A program made the position numbers and the translations under genes. A stretch of 40,529 nt of DNA from an uncultured Eubacterium sp. (GTDB taxonomy: Bacteria > Bacillota > Clostridia > Lachnospirales > CAG-274). The number at the start of each line of letters is the position of its first letter. The stretch's first letter is position 1. The stretch lies in contig UQYD01000017.1 of NCBI GenBank assembly GCA_900545305.1, forward strand, positions 1-40,529, given 5' to 3'. Under the pieces are notes generated by a model. That model searched no databases. It saw nothing but the letters and a program-made list of their open reading frames with translations, and was not told where the DNA came from. Shown here piece by piece: positions 22,220 through 30,894 of the stretch.

Positions 22220-22263
22220 AGGAAGATACGGCAATATGTCGTTGGGGTAAGGAGATGAGCCAG

Positions 22264-23013
22264 ATGACTTCATCAGTAGGAAATGGAAAAGAGAAAACAA
22301 TGAGAGCAGGAATACAGAGAGAAAGAGCCGCCTTAAAGTGCTATGGCATTAATAAAAGATTTGGCACAGAACATGTGATTAAAAATTTTAATCTGACAGT
22401 AAATAAGGGTCAGCTTGTGACTATTTTTGCTCCAGAATTTTCAGGAAAATCTACACTTGCTAAAATAATGTGTGGACTTCTTTCTCCCTCTAGTGGCTAT
22501 GTCCTTATAAGTGGTTATAAGGCAGGAAACAGAACTAATAAGTACATTAGTTATTTGCCGGAAATACCATTTGTTAAGTACGATAATACAGTTTACGACC
22601 TTATGGGTATTTATACTAGATTTTTTCAGGATTTTAAGAGTCGAAAAGCTTATACATTGTTAAAAAGTTTTAAAATAAATCCAAGAACAAAATTTGATAA
22701 TATGTCTACAACAGCAATACAGCTAGTGGAAACTATTATGGTTGCATCAAGAAAGACAAGTCTTTACATATTTGATGAACCTATTGTAAATGTAAATGAT
22801 AAGTACAGACAGGCAGTTGTAGAAATGATTGCAAAGTGCAAAAAAGAGGGTGCAGTAGTTGTGCTTTCTCAAGAGCCTGGTGGCTTTGATAAAGTTGCCG
22901 ATAAGGTATTGTTCTTAAGACGAGGAGATACTATACTCTCTATGGCCAGAGAAGAAGTTGAAAGCAAGTATTTCCAGCCTGTTAGTTCGGTTTACAAGGA
23001 GGTTTACAAATAA
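22264..23013 (+). CDS. ABC transporter ATP-binding protein, divergent motifs
   Basis: 249 residues from the ATG at 22264, 9 nt after AAGGAG. The ATG at 22255 abuts that site, so it is unlikely. Walker A is APEFSGKST, in which the usual first Gly is Ala. Walker B and its Glu are present as LYIFDEP. The signature is weak: the normal LSGGQ position reads MSTTAIQL, and the Q-loop and H-loop are not conventional either. It probably pairs with the permease that overlaps its stop by one base. The exported substrate is unknown, and ATPase competence should not be assumed. Confidence 0.85.
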   Translation: MTSSVGNGKEKTMRAGIQRERAALKCYGINKRFGTEHVIKNFNLTVNKGQLVTIFAPEFSGKSTLAKIMCGLLSPSSGYVLISGYKAGNRTNKYISYLPEIPFVKYDNTVYDLMGIYTRFFQDFKSRKAYTLLKSFKINPRTKFDNMSTTAIQLVETIMVASRKTSLYIFDEPIVNVNDKYRQAVVEMIAKCKKEGAVVVLSQEPGGFDKVADKVLFLRRGDTILSMAREEVESKYFQPVSSVYKEVYK

Positions 23014-23831
23014 TGCTTAACCTTTTATATTATGATTTTTTGGCTGTGTTTAAAAAGCTGTGGTATTATGTGCTTATTATTACAGGGCTTGCTTTTGTAG
23101 TGCGTATTTTGTGGAGCGAGGCTTTTTTGACACTTTTTGATAATTCTAATTTCTTTATAGGACTTGTTATTAGATATGTGGCTTTAGGCTTTTTGTGTGC
23201 CTTTGGTGTATTGATTGTAGTTATTGCCATTATGGTTCAGGCTCAATGGTTTGATGAAAATATATTGTCGGCACAAGGTCAGCTTACTAATATGTACCCT
23301 GTTTCAAGTGTCCAGCTTGTTATGAGCAAGGTTATAAATTCATTTATTTGGGCATTTATACTTTCCCTTGTGGCAGTAGGTGTGTTCTCTGTATTTTGCG
23401 TGGGTACAGATGTTTTCAAGGGTATGGTTGAGGCTATTGCTGATTTAAGTACCAACAATAATATTAAAATAAGTTTTGGTAGTATAATATCTACCAGTTG
23501 CTTCTTTGTGGCAACAGCTACAGTAAACCTTATTTCTCTTTGTTATTTATCTCAGACAATAGGTCAGGTATTTGCTAATTTCAAAAATTTAATGGTATTA
23601 GTCAGCTTTGTTGCTATTTTTGTAGTTGTTCTTTTACTTTTGTATCTTATATTCAGTGCCTTTGGAGTAGTGCATCTTTTCAATGAAGCTATAGCAAATA
23701 AGCAGTCTGAAACAGTAGTAAGACTTGTTATGTCTATGGGTACAAGATTTTCATTTATAAACATTTTATTGAGCTTTTTCTATGGCTTTATGACAGGCTG
23801 TATTTTAAGAGCAAGATTAAATATAATGTAA
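23013..23831 (+). CDS. ABC-2 type permease
   Basis: 272 residues with six hydrophobic segments, normal for an ABC-2 permease. Its ATG overlaps the ATPase stop codon (TAATG), indicating translational coupling. It has no recognised substrate motif. The pair resembles small efflux or bacteriocin-immunity transporters, but no peptide gene is nearby, so the cargo is unknown. Confidence 0.8.
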   Translation: MLNLLYYDFLAVFKKLWYYVLIITGLAFVVRILWSEAFLTLFDNSNFFIGLVIRYVALGFLCAFGVLIVVIAIMVQAQWFDENILSAQGQLTNMYPVSSVQLVMSKVINSFIWAFILSLVAVGVFSVFCVGTDVFKGMVEAIADLSTNNNIKISFGSIISTSCFFVATATVNLISLCYLSQTIGQVFANFKNLMVLVSFVAIFVVVLLLLYLIFSAFGVVHLFNEAIANKQSETVVRLVMSMGTRFSFINILLSFFYGFMTGCILRARLNIM

Positions 23832-23834
23832 ACT

Positions 23835-23869
23835 AAAATAACCGAAACTTTTACGTTTCGGTTATTTTT
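23835..23869. terminator. Terminator after the permease
   Basis: Perfect stem AAAATAACCGAAAC (23835-23848) with GTTTCGGTTATTTT (23855-23868), with a T-run downstream on the + strand and an A-run before it, so it can work in both directions. Confidence 0.88.
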
Positions 23870-23907
23870 ATCTTTATCCTTAGGATTTAATTATTGTAAA
23901 AATTGCA

Positions 23908-23940
23908 AAGAAAAAGGAGTTGCTAATGCAACCCCTCTTT
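23908..23940 (-). terminator. Terminator of the acidic lipoprotein gene
   Basis: Read leftward: GGGGTTGC, loop ATTA, GCAACTCC, then TTTTTCTTT. One G-U pair in the stem. Confidence 0.85.
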
Positions 23941-23968
23941 GGATTTACGATAAATACTAAAATACTAA

Positions 23969-24223
23969 TTATTCAGCAGCAGTTGTTGCTTCAGCGTCAG
24001 CAGCGTCATCAGCTGTAGTTGCATCTTCAGCAGCAGCAGTTTCTTCTTCAGCTGCAGATTCGTCTTCACCTACAGTTTCTTCTTCAGTAGCATCTTCAGC
24101 TACAGTTTCTTCTTCAGCAGCTACAGTAGTTTCTTCGCTACCAGTAGAAGAAGCGCTACCACAAGCAGTGAAAGCCATAGCCATAGATAATACAACTGCA
24201 CCTAATAATAATTTCTTTTTCAT
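23969..24223 (-). CDS. Low-complexity acidic lipoprotein
   Basis: 84 residues. The signal MKKKLLLGAVVLSMAMAFTAC gives a lipobox FTAC with Cys21. The mature 63 residues consist almost wholly of Glu, Ala, Thr and Asp in imperfect EETVAED/EETAAAED repeats, with no aromatic or basic residue. Such a chain should be disordered and strongly negative on the outer membrane face. Many clostridia encode such small lipoproteins; they are often abundant. A ribosome site AAAAGAGGAT precedes the ATG. The promoter carries 11-bp direct repeats upstream. Function unknown. Confidence 0.87.
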   Translation of the reverse strand: MKKKLLLGAVVLSMAMAFTACGSASSTGSEETTVAAEEETVAEDATEEETVGEDESAAEEETAAAEDATTADDAADAEATTAAE

Positions 24224-24252
24224 AATAAATCCTCTTTTCTTTTTTATGTAGT

Positions 24253-24271
24253 GTAGACTGAGTTAGTCTAC
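24253..24271 (-). repeat. Inverted repeat at the lipoprotein transcript start
   Basis: GTAGACT/AGTCTAC with a 5-nt loop. The expected transcription start (about 24270) falls at its edge, so the mRNA would begin with this stem, a feature that can protect the 5' end. Confidence 0.5.
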
Positions 24272-24276
24272 TTTCG

Positions 24277-24364
24277 ATTATATAGATATATTGTGTATAT
24301 AACATTAAGAAAATGTAAACAAACTGTAAACATCAGAAAAATAAATCTGTACAAAATCTGTGAA
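24277..24364 (-). promoter_or_regulatory. Lipoprotein promoter with tandem 11-bp spaced sites
   Basis: Read leftward: -10 TATAAT (24277-24282) without a good -35. Upstream are TTTACA at 24314-24319 and 24325-24330 (11-bp period), then TGTACA at 24348-24353 and TTCACA at 24359-24364 (11-bp period). Three of the four fit the PhoP box TTHAYA. This is the architecture of an OmpR/PhoB-family activated promoter; the identity of the regulator is inference. Confidence 0.5.
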
Positions 24365-24641
24365 CATAGCTTTTTTGTTGGTTTTAGTAAAAAACTCGCA
24401 TATTTTGAAAAATATTGTCAGTTAATATTTATAGATATTGGTATCTTAAAATAAAATATATTTTTTGTTTTATTATTCTAAATTGCATTGTTGGGCACAC
24501 AAGTATTTAACATATTTTAAAGAAAAATTGAAATATTTGGAAAATTACAAAAAAATTTTCAGTATTTTGAGAAAATATATTGAAAAAGTAAAAAAATATG
24601 TTAAATCTATATTAGTTTTTGTTTATTTTTTGCAATGGTAG

Positions 24642-24670
24642 TTGTGTTTTTGAAAAAAATATAGTATAAT
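24642..24670 (+). promoter_or_regulatory. glmU promoter
   Basis: -35 TTGTGT (24642-24647), 17-bp spacer, -10 TATAAT (24665-24670). Confidence 0.7.
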
Positions 24671-24704
24671 AGAGTAAATTTAAAAGCGAAACAGAGGTGC
24701 TGTA

Positions 24705-26072
24705 ATGGAAAATTTAAAGGTAGTTGTACTCGCTGCAGGTCAGGGTACAAGAATGAAATCAGAAGTGCCTAAGGTACTCCATAGAGTTTTTGATAAGACA
24801 ATGGTTGATTATGTTATAGAGGCTTCTTATGAAGCTGGTGCATCTGAAGTATGCGTTGTTGTAGGTCATCAGTCTGCAATGGTTAAGGCTGTTATTAAGG
24901 ATAAGTACGACAATGTTTCATTTGCAGTTCAGAAAGAACAGCTTGGTACAGGTCATGCTGTAATGCAGGCAAAGGATTTTATACAGAGTGGTAATATCCT
25001 TGTTCTTTGCGGAGATACTCCTCTTATTAAGGGCGAAACTATTAAGGCTATTTGCGATGTTCACGAAAGTCAGGGCAATGATGCAACAGTAGTTTCTATG
25101 ATTGCTGATAACCCAACTGGTTACGGTCGTATTATTAGAAATGGCGATGCTTTTGCTAAGATTGTTGAACAGAAAGATGCAAACGATGAAGAAAAGGCTG
25201 TTAAGGAAGTAAACACAGGTGTTTATATCTTTAAGGCAGAGGCTTTAAACAAGGCTTTTGAAAGTCTTACTAATAATAATGCTCAGGGCGAATATTACCT
25301 TACAGATACTCTTGAAATTATCAAGAACAATAGCGGTAAGGTTGGTGTTATGACTGCTGAGGATTCAGACGAATTTTTAGGTGTTAATTCTAAACTTCAG
25401 CTTGCTCAGGCTATGAAGATTATGAAAAAGAGAATTAATGAATATCATATGATTAATGGTGTTACTATTACTGACCCAGAAAATACATACATTGGCAAAG
25501 ATGTTGAGATTGCTCCAGATACAATTATTTACCCAGGTTGTATGCTTGAAGGTAAGACAAAGATTGGTAAGAGCTGTATTATTGGACCAAACACAAGAAT
25601 GACATCTTGCGATATTCACGATTGTGTTACTATTCAGTCTAGTACACTTATTGAAGCTCAGGTAAAGAGCTTTACAACTGTTGGACCTTATGCTTATTTA
25701 AGACCAAATTCAAAGATTGGCGAGCATGTTAGAATTGGCGACTTCGTAGAAGTTAAGAATTCTACTATTGATGACGGTACAAAGGTTAGCCACCTTACTT
25801 ATGTAGGTGATTCTGATGTAGGTAAGTGTGTAAACTTTGGCTGTGGTACAGTTACTGTAAACTATGACGGTAAGGTTAAGAACCGTTGTAAGATTGGCGA
25901 CGGTGCTTTCATTGGCTGTAATACTAACCTTGTAGCACCTGTTGAAATCGCCCCTAGAGCTTATACTGCTGCTGGTTCTACAATCACTAAGAATGTTCCA
26001 GAAGACAGCCTTGCAATAGCAAGAGCTAGACAGGACAATAAAGAGGGTTGGAGAAAGAAAGTAGATAAATAA
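24705..26072 (+). CDS. glmU: Bifunctional GlmU: GlcNAc-1-P uridyltransferase and GlcN-1-P acetyltransferase
   Basis: 455 residues. The N-terminal half holds VVLAAGQGTRMKSEVPKVLHRV, the uridylyl site, then GDTPL and the QLGTGHAV segment. The C-terminal half (about 250-455) is a left-handed beta-helix with hexapeptide repeats (IGKDVEIAPDTIIYPG, VGPYAYLRPNSKIGEHVRIGDF) that carries the acetyl-CoA site. Together they make UDP-GlcNAc, the precursor of peptidoglycan and wall sugars. It is a single-gene unit with a strong terminator; the usual clostridial partner prs is not next to it. Confidence 0.97.
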   Translation: MENLKVVVLAAGQGTRMKSEVPKVLHRVFDKTMVDYVIEASYEAGASEVCVVVGHQSAMVKAVIKDKYDNVSFAVQKEQLGTGHAVMQAKDFIQSGNILVLCGDTPLIKGETIKAICDVHESQGNDATVVSMIADNPTGYGRIIRNGDAFAKIVEQKDANDEEKAVKEVNTGVYIFKAEALNKAFESLTNNNAQGEYYLTDTLEIIKNNSGKVGVMTAEDSDEFLGVNSKLQLAQAMKIMKKRINEYHMINGVTITDPENTYIGKDVEIAPDTIIYPGCMLEGKTKIGKSCIIGPNTRMTSCDIHDCVTIQSSTLIEAQVKSFTTVGPYAYLRPNSKIGEHVRIGDFVEVKNSTIDDGTKVSHLTYVGDSDVGKCVNFGCGTVTVNYDGKVKNRCKIGDGAFIGCNTNLVAPVEIAPRAYTAAGSTITKNVPEDSLAIARARQDNKEGWRKKVDK

Positions 26073-26086
26073 TAATTAAGTATACT

Positions 26087-26121
26087 AACAGCCTGTCAAA
26101 CAGAAATGGCAGGCTGTTTTC
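26087..26121 (+). terminator. glmU terminator
   Basis: Stem AACAGCCTG (26087-26095) with CAGGCTGTT (26110-26118) and an inner TCA/TGG pairing, then TTT. Confidence 0.85.
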
Positions 26122-26179
26122 TTGTTCAAAATATATTTACATTATTTACTGTTTTGCTTAATTATTGGATAAATCCTTG

Positions 26180-26188
26180 TGGTATAAT
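26180..26188 (+). promoter_or_regulatory. Extended -10 promoter of the membrane-protein gene
   Basis: TGGTATAAT (-10 at 26183-26188) matches the TGNTATAAT extended form; no good -35 is visible. Confidence 0.5.
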
Positions 26189-26251
26189 CATTTACATACT
26201 TATCCATATGTGATAAAATTACAGAGATATTAAGCATAGGGGAGAAAAAAT

Positions 26252-28351
26252 ATGAAGGAAACAAAAAACAAAGTAAAATCGTTTTTTAAAGGCGATGATA
26301 CGAAACAACAAAGCAAAACCACCAAAAATTTGCTAATTTTGTTGGTTTTAGTAGTTTTAGAACTTACAGTTTTTAACTTTAGATTCTATCAAAATATGTT
26401 TAATCAGCCTTTTTCTATTAATGAAACTCAATTTAACACCTTTGGGCTTGTAAGTCAAGGTAATGGCGTAAATAGAGTTACTGATAGCGAAGCATTTGTA
26501 GAGGCTTATAATCTAAACAAACATATTAAAAATGTTTATATTAATCTGGATATTCCAGATGTATTAAAAGAAGATAGAAATAATCACGCAATAAGCGTTG
26601 GTATATCGGCTACAGACCAAGGTAACAGCGATTATTTTGATACACCTAACAGAGTAATTGCTACAGACTTAAACAGGAGTAAGTATATTCCATTAAGTTT
26701 AAACGGCGATAGTGCTAAAATAAAGTTAAAGATATTTGACTTTAAGGATAAAGACATAATAGTAAATGATATTGTATTTAATGCTAAAATACCATTTTCA
26801 TTTAATGTTTTCAGAATTATTTTCCTTTTTGCTGTTATTTCACTTGTAAGATTGCTTAGAGTGAAAAATGGCTCTTACACTAAAATGTTTAAAGGCGACA
26901 GCAGAAATCAAAAAATAATAATGACAATAGCTATAGTGATAAATGTGTTTGTTTTTATATGTTTGGGTGTTATAAACCCTGAATACAAGGCTACTACATC
27001 TCATCATTATCAATACTATAGACTGGCAGAGGCTATATTAGACGGTCATTTTTATTTGAATGATACTCCTCCGGCTTCTCTTATTATGTTGGATAATCCT
27101 TATGACCCAGATATGAGAAGAACGGCTGTCAATAATAATGGAGAAAGTTTCAAATGGGATACTGCCTACAGGAACGGAAGATACTATGTTTACTTTGGTA
27201 TTGTTCCTTGTCTTATGTATTACTTGCCTTTAAAGGCAATGGGCATTGAATTGTCAAACAAGTATTTTATAATGGCGGTAGTAAGTATAATAATTATATT
27301 TGGTTACTTGTTGCTATACGAAATAAATAGACGATGGTTCAAGAATATTAGTTTTCTTGCACACTTAATGCTTTCTATAATTTTTGTAAATTCTACAGGT
27401 ATTATATTGGCTACAAGAGCTATGGACTTGTACCATGTTCCGATTATGGCAGCTATGATGTTCCTTATAATGACAATGTATTTTTGGATAAAGGCATTGC
27501 CTGAAAAAGAAAAGGGAACATTAAAGGGCAAATATCTTACAATAGGTTCTATTACGATGGCTTTAGTGGCTGGCTGTAGACCACAGTTATTGCTTATGGC
27601 ATTTATTTCAGTTCCTCTTTTCTGGGACTATGTATTTAAGCAAAGAACATTGTTCTCTAAAACAAGTGTAAGAAAAACAGTAGGATTTATGTTACCTTTT
27701 GTAATCTTTGGTGCATTTATGATGTTCTATAATTATGCTCGTTTTGGTTCTGTATTTGATTTTGGACAGAATTATAACCTTACTGTAATGGATATGACAG
27801 CAGAGCATTTTAATATAGAAAAGATACCTTTAGGATTGTTTACTTATTTCTTGCAGTTGCCAGGAACTTCTGTTATTTTCCCTTATATTCACTATGCGGG
27901 AACATACACACAGTTTATGGGCAACTATGTCAGAGAAGAAGTTACAGGCGGTATGTTTATACACCATATAATATTATTCTTCTTAATAATGACAACAAAG
28001 GTAAAGGATTTGTTAAAAGAAAAGAAACTTCTTTGGATAGTATGTATGCTTTTAGGTATTAGCCTTATAGTATGTATGCTCGACTTTAACACAGGTGGTA
28101 TTGTTGAAAGATACAGAACAGACTTTACTTGGCAGATTTTCTTAGCAGCAATTATTGTTATATATGCTGTTCTTGAAAAGTATAATAATACTCCATTTTA
28201 TGTCTTAATTCTTACAGTTCTTTCTGTATGCTTTATGTGGAGTTTCGTAAATGATTTTGCTGAATTGTTCAATGCAACATACAAGACTTATTCACTTACT
28301 TGTCCAGCATTCTTCTATAATATGCAGTATATTATAGAGTTTTGGTTATAG
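26252..28351 (+). CDS. Large polytopic membrane protein, GT-C-like
   Basis: 699 residues. There is one N-terminal helix (27-43), an outside domain of about 140 residues (45-185), and then about ten membrane segments from residue 186 to 690. The loop between TM segments 3 and 4 contains HHYQYYRLAEAILDG and NPYDPDMR, in the first large loop where GT-C glycosyltransferases place their acidic motif. Together with the GT2 gene 22 bp downstream this suggests polyprenyl-phosphate sugar transfer onto a wall or surface glycan. No catalytic DxD is clear, so the assignment is moderate. GGGGAG precedes the ATG. Confidence 0.65.
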   Translation: MKETKNKVKSFFKGDDTKQQSKTTKNLLILLVLVVLELTVFNFRFYQNMFNQPFSINETQFNTFGLVSQGNGVNRVTDSEAFVEAYNLNKHIKNVYINLDIPDVLKEDRNNHAISVGISATDQGNSDYFDTPNRVIATDLNRSKYIPLSLNGDSAKIKLKIFDFKDKDIIVNDIVFNAKIPFSFNVFRIIFLFAVISLVRLLRVKNGSYTKMFKGDSRNQKIIMTIAIVINVFVFICLGVINPEYKATTSHHYQYYRLAEAILDGHFYLNDTPPASLIMLDNPYDPDMRRTAVNNNGESFKWDTAYRNGRYYVYFGIVPCLMYYLPLKAMGIELSNKYFIMAVVSIIIIFGYLLLYEINRRWFKNISFLAHLMLSIIFVNSTGIILATRAMDLYHVPIMAAMMFLIMTMYFWIKALPEKEKGTLKGKYLTIGSITMALVAGCRPQLLLMAFISVPLFWDYVFKQRTLFSKTSVRKTVGFMLPFVIFGAFMMFYNYARFGSVFDFGQNYNLTVMDMTAEHFNIEKIPLGLFTYFLQLPGTSVIFPYIHYAGTYTQFMGNYVREEVTGGMFIHHIILFFLIMTTKVKDLLKEKKLLWIVCMLLGISLIVCMLDFNTGGIVERYRTDFTWQIFLAAIIVIYAVLEKYNNTPFYVLILTVLSVCFMWSFVNDFAELFNATYKTYSLTCPAFFYNMQYIIEFWL

Positions 28352-28373
28352 TATGGCTTAGGAGGAAAAAACA

Positions 28374-29315
28374 ATGGATAAAATAGCAGTGCTTATACCT
28401 TGCTATAATGAAAGTAAAACAATAAAGAAAGTAGTTGAAGACTACAAAAGAATTTTACCAGAAGCAACAATTTATGTTTATGACAACAATTCTTCTGACG
28501 GTACAGATGAAATTGCTCGCAAAGCCGGTGCTGTAGTACGATATGAGTACCAGCAGGGCAAGGGTAATGTTATCAGAAGAATGTTTAGAGAAATTGATGC
28601 CGAATGTTATATTATGACTGACGGTGATGATACATACCCTGTAGAACCAACACCGGATATGGCAAAAATGGTTCTTGAACAGGGAGTGGATATGGTAGTT
28701 GGTGACAGACTTTCTTCCACATATTTTACAGAAAATAAAAGACCTTTCCACAATTTTGGTAACTCTCTTGTGCGTAAAAGTATTAACTCACTTTTCAAAA
28801 GCGATGTAAAGGATATTATGACAGGTCTTAGAGCTTTTTCTTATGGCTTTGTAAAAACTTTCCCTGTTATTTCAAAGGGCTTTGAAATTGAAACAGAAAT
28901 GACTATACACGCAATAGACAAAAATATGTTTATTAAGAATGTTGTTGTTGATTACAGAGATAGAGTTGAAGGCAGTGTTTCAAAGTTAAATACATTTAGT
29001 GATGGCTTTAAGGTATTAAAGACTATTATAAGATTATTTAAGGATTATAAGCCTTTAAGATTTTTTACAACAATAGCTTTTGTATTGTTTGTAATAGCTT
29101 TAATATTCTTTGTACCGGTTGTAGGAACATATGTAAGCACAGGCTTAGTGCCTAACTTCCCAACTCTTATTGTTTGTGGATTTGTGGTTATAGCTGCTTT
29201 ACAGTGCTTTTTCACAGGACTTACACTTTCCACTATTGTGGCTAAGAATAGACAGGATTTTGAATTTAAGAGAATTACTGTTGAAGAAGATTTAAAAGAT
29301 AAATTAAATAAGTAA
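28374..29315 (+). CDS. GT2 polyprenyl-phosphate glycosyltransferase with membrane anchor
   Basis: 313 residues. The GT-A domain shows IPCYNESKTIKKVVEDY, VYDNNSSDGTDEIA and the metal site DGDDTYP, the layout of dolichyl-phosphate mannosyl/glucosyl transferases. Two C-terminal hydrophobic segments (about 230-252 and 262-287) anchor it. It would load a sugar onto undecaprenyl phosphate, which the upstream GT-C-like protein could then use outside the membrane. AGGAGG precedes the ATG. Sugar identity is not evident. Confidence 0.88.
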   Translation: MDKIAVLIPCYNESKTIKKVVEDYKRILPEATIYVYDNNSSDGTDEIARKAGAVVRYEYQQGKGNVIRRMFREIDAECYIMTDGDDTYPVEPTPDMAKMVLEQGVDMVVGDRLSSTYFTENKRPFHNFGNSLVRKSINSLFKSDVKDIMTGLRAFSYGFVKTFPVISKGFEIETEMTIHAIDKNMFIKNVVVDYRDRVEGSVSKLNTFSDGFKVLKTIIRLFKDYKPLRFFTTIAFVLFVIALIFFVPVVGTYVSTGLVPNFPTLIVCGFVVIAALQCFFTGLTLSTIVAKNRQDFEFKRITVEEDLKDKLNK

Positions 29316-29321
29316 GATTAA

Positions 29322-29357
29322 AAAATACCGAACTCAAATTTCAGAGTTCGGTATTTT
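29322..29357. terminator. Bidirectional terminator
   Basis: 14-bp stem AAAATACCGAACTC (29322-29335) with GAGTTCGGTATTTT (29344-29357), between the GT2 gene and the convergent PBP gene. T-runs lie on both sides. Confidence 0.9.
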
Positions 29358-29397
29358 GCTTTTCAAATATGCAATTAAATATATTATAGTTCTAAAA

Positions 29398-30894
29398 CTA
29401 TTCTTCAAGGTTTTCAATATATGTTTTCATAACCTTTTTAGCATCAGGTATTGCGTGACTACCATGACCGGCATTTTCCAATATTACTGCAACGGCAATC
29501 TGTGGGTCTTCAGCTGGGGCAAAAGCTACAAACCAAGCATGGTCATCGCCACTTGCATTTTCAGCAGTACCGGTTTTAGCAGCTACTGTAATTTTACCGG
29601 AGTATTTACCCTGTTTAATATCAATAGCACCAGATGTAATAGCACTATCAGAAACAACTCTGTCCTTATCTACAACCTGTGCTTTACCACTTACGGAGAA
29701 AGTAGCATTTGTAGCTGTACCGGAGCGAACAACTTCACACATCATATCAGCAATCTGATGAGCTGTTGAAGAATCACAAGCCTGTAAAAGTTTTGTAGGA
29801 AGTGTTCTGTTTTTTACGCTACCACCAGGTGTTTCAATATGGTCTACAATATATGGTTGCATCATAGAACCGTTGTTGGCTATAGCAGAAGTAACCATTG
29901 CCATAAAAAGAGGAGAGGTAAGGGTTTTACCTTGTCCAATAGCAGTAGCAGCCAATTCCTTCACATCAGAATCTGATTTAAGAGCAAAACTTGCTTTTTT
30001 ATATTCCAATGGGAAGTTTAAATCAGTATTAAAACCAAAGTCTGTAGCTGTTTTAATAAGCTGGTCGTTTCCTATTTCTTCGGCAACAGTAGCAAAGTAG
30101 CCATTACAACTCTTAGCAAAGGCTGATGTCATATCTACTTTACCATGAGCTTTACCGTCATAACAATGAAGTATACTGTCACCAAACTTAGCATCGCCAG
30201 TACACTTAAAGTTAAAGTCCATATATTTTGTACTTACTTCAAGAGCTGATGCAGCAGTTATAATTTTAAATGTAGAGCCTGGAGGATAAAGCCCTTGTGT
30301 AGCTCGATTTAAAAGGGGAGAATTTTCATCGTCAGAATTAAGTTCTGCCCAGTTTTCACTTACTGTATTGCTATCAAAAGTAGGATAAGAAACCATAGCA
30401 AGTATTTTACCGGTAGATGGTTCTATAGCAACTATAGAGCCTTTTTCGTGTCCTAAGGCTTCTGCTGCAACCTGTTGTAATCGGTCATCTATTGTCAATA
30501 CTACATTGTTACCTTGAATTTCCTTTCCAAGAAAAACATGACCAATACGCTGTAAAAGTTCGTTACTTACAGTTTGAAGTCTGAAATTGTACTTAGACTC
30601 TATACCAGCCTTACCTTTTACAGTATAGCCTACAACATGGGCATAGTTACCAGTTTCGTCATATTTTCTAGTGTATGAACCGTCTGGATTAGCCTCGTCT
30701 TGAGCAATAGCCTTTCCGTTAATATCCAATATAGCACCTCTTTTAACATCTGGAAGACCTTGTGTCAGTCTAGGGTTAAAAGAATTTGCTACAAAACCAT
30801 TTGAGTCGAAAAGGCATAACTTAACCAAATATCCAATTAAAATTAAAAATAAGATTGTGTAAAACCAGAATACTTTTTTTATTGCTGATTTCAT
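29398..30894 (-). CDS. Class B penicillin-binding protein (transpeptidase)
   Basis: 498 residues. After one N-terminal membrane helix (8-28), an N-terminal dimerisation region is short. The transpeptidase domain shows the three motifs: Ser207-x-x-Lys210 in GSTFKII, Ser262-Cys-Asn264, and Lys440-Thr-Gly442. The enzyme cross-links peptide stems outside the membrane and is a beta-lactam target. Its ATG overlaps the SEDS gene's stop by four bases (ATGA), so they are translationally coupled. The domain set suggests a PbpA-type partner of a RodA/FtsW protein, with a shorter N-terminal region than FtsI or SpoVD. Confidence 0.93.
   Translation of the reverse strand: MKSAIKKVFWFYTILFLILIGYLVKLCLFDSNGFVANSFNPRLTQGLPDVKRGAILDINGKAIAQDEANPDGSYTRKYDETGNYAHVVGYTVKGKAGIESKYNFRLQTVSNELLQRIGHVFLGKEIQGNNVVLTIDDRLQQVAAEALGHEKGSIVAIEPSTGKILAMVSYPTFDSNTVSENWAELNSDDENSPLLNRATQGLYPPGSTFKIITAASALEVSTKYMDFNFKCTGDAKFGDSILHCYDGKAHGKVDMTSAFAKSCNGYFATVAEEIGNDQLIKTATDFGFNTDLNFPLEYKKASFALKSDSDVKELAATAIGQGKTLTSPLFMAMVTSAIANNGSMMQPYIVDHIETPGGSVKNRTLPTKLLQACDSSTAHQIADMMCEVVRSGTATNATFSVSGKAQVVDKDRVVSDSAITSGAIDIKQGKYSGKITVAAKTGTAENASGDDHAWFVAFAPAEDPQIAVAVILENAGHGSHAIPDAKKVMKTYIENLEE

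Larger units (their letters stand above)
24224..24704. other. AT-rich divergent control region (lipoprotein / glmU)
   Basis: 480 bp without a gene. It holds, from left: an inverted repeat GTAGACT/AGTCTAC (24253-24271), a leftward -10 TATAAT (24277-24282) with a poor -35, four TGTRAA-type direct repeats at 11-bp spacing (24314-24364), a long AT-rich stretch with no clear feature (about 24367-24640), and the glmU promoter. Confidence 0.75.
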
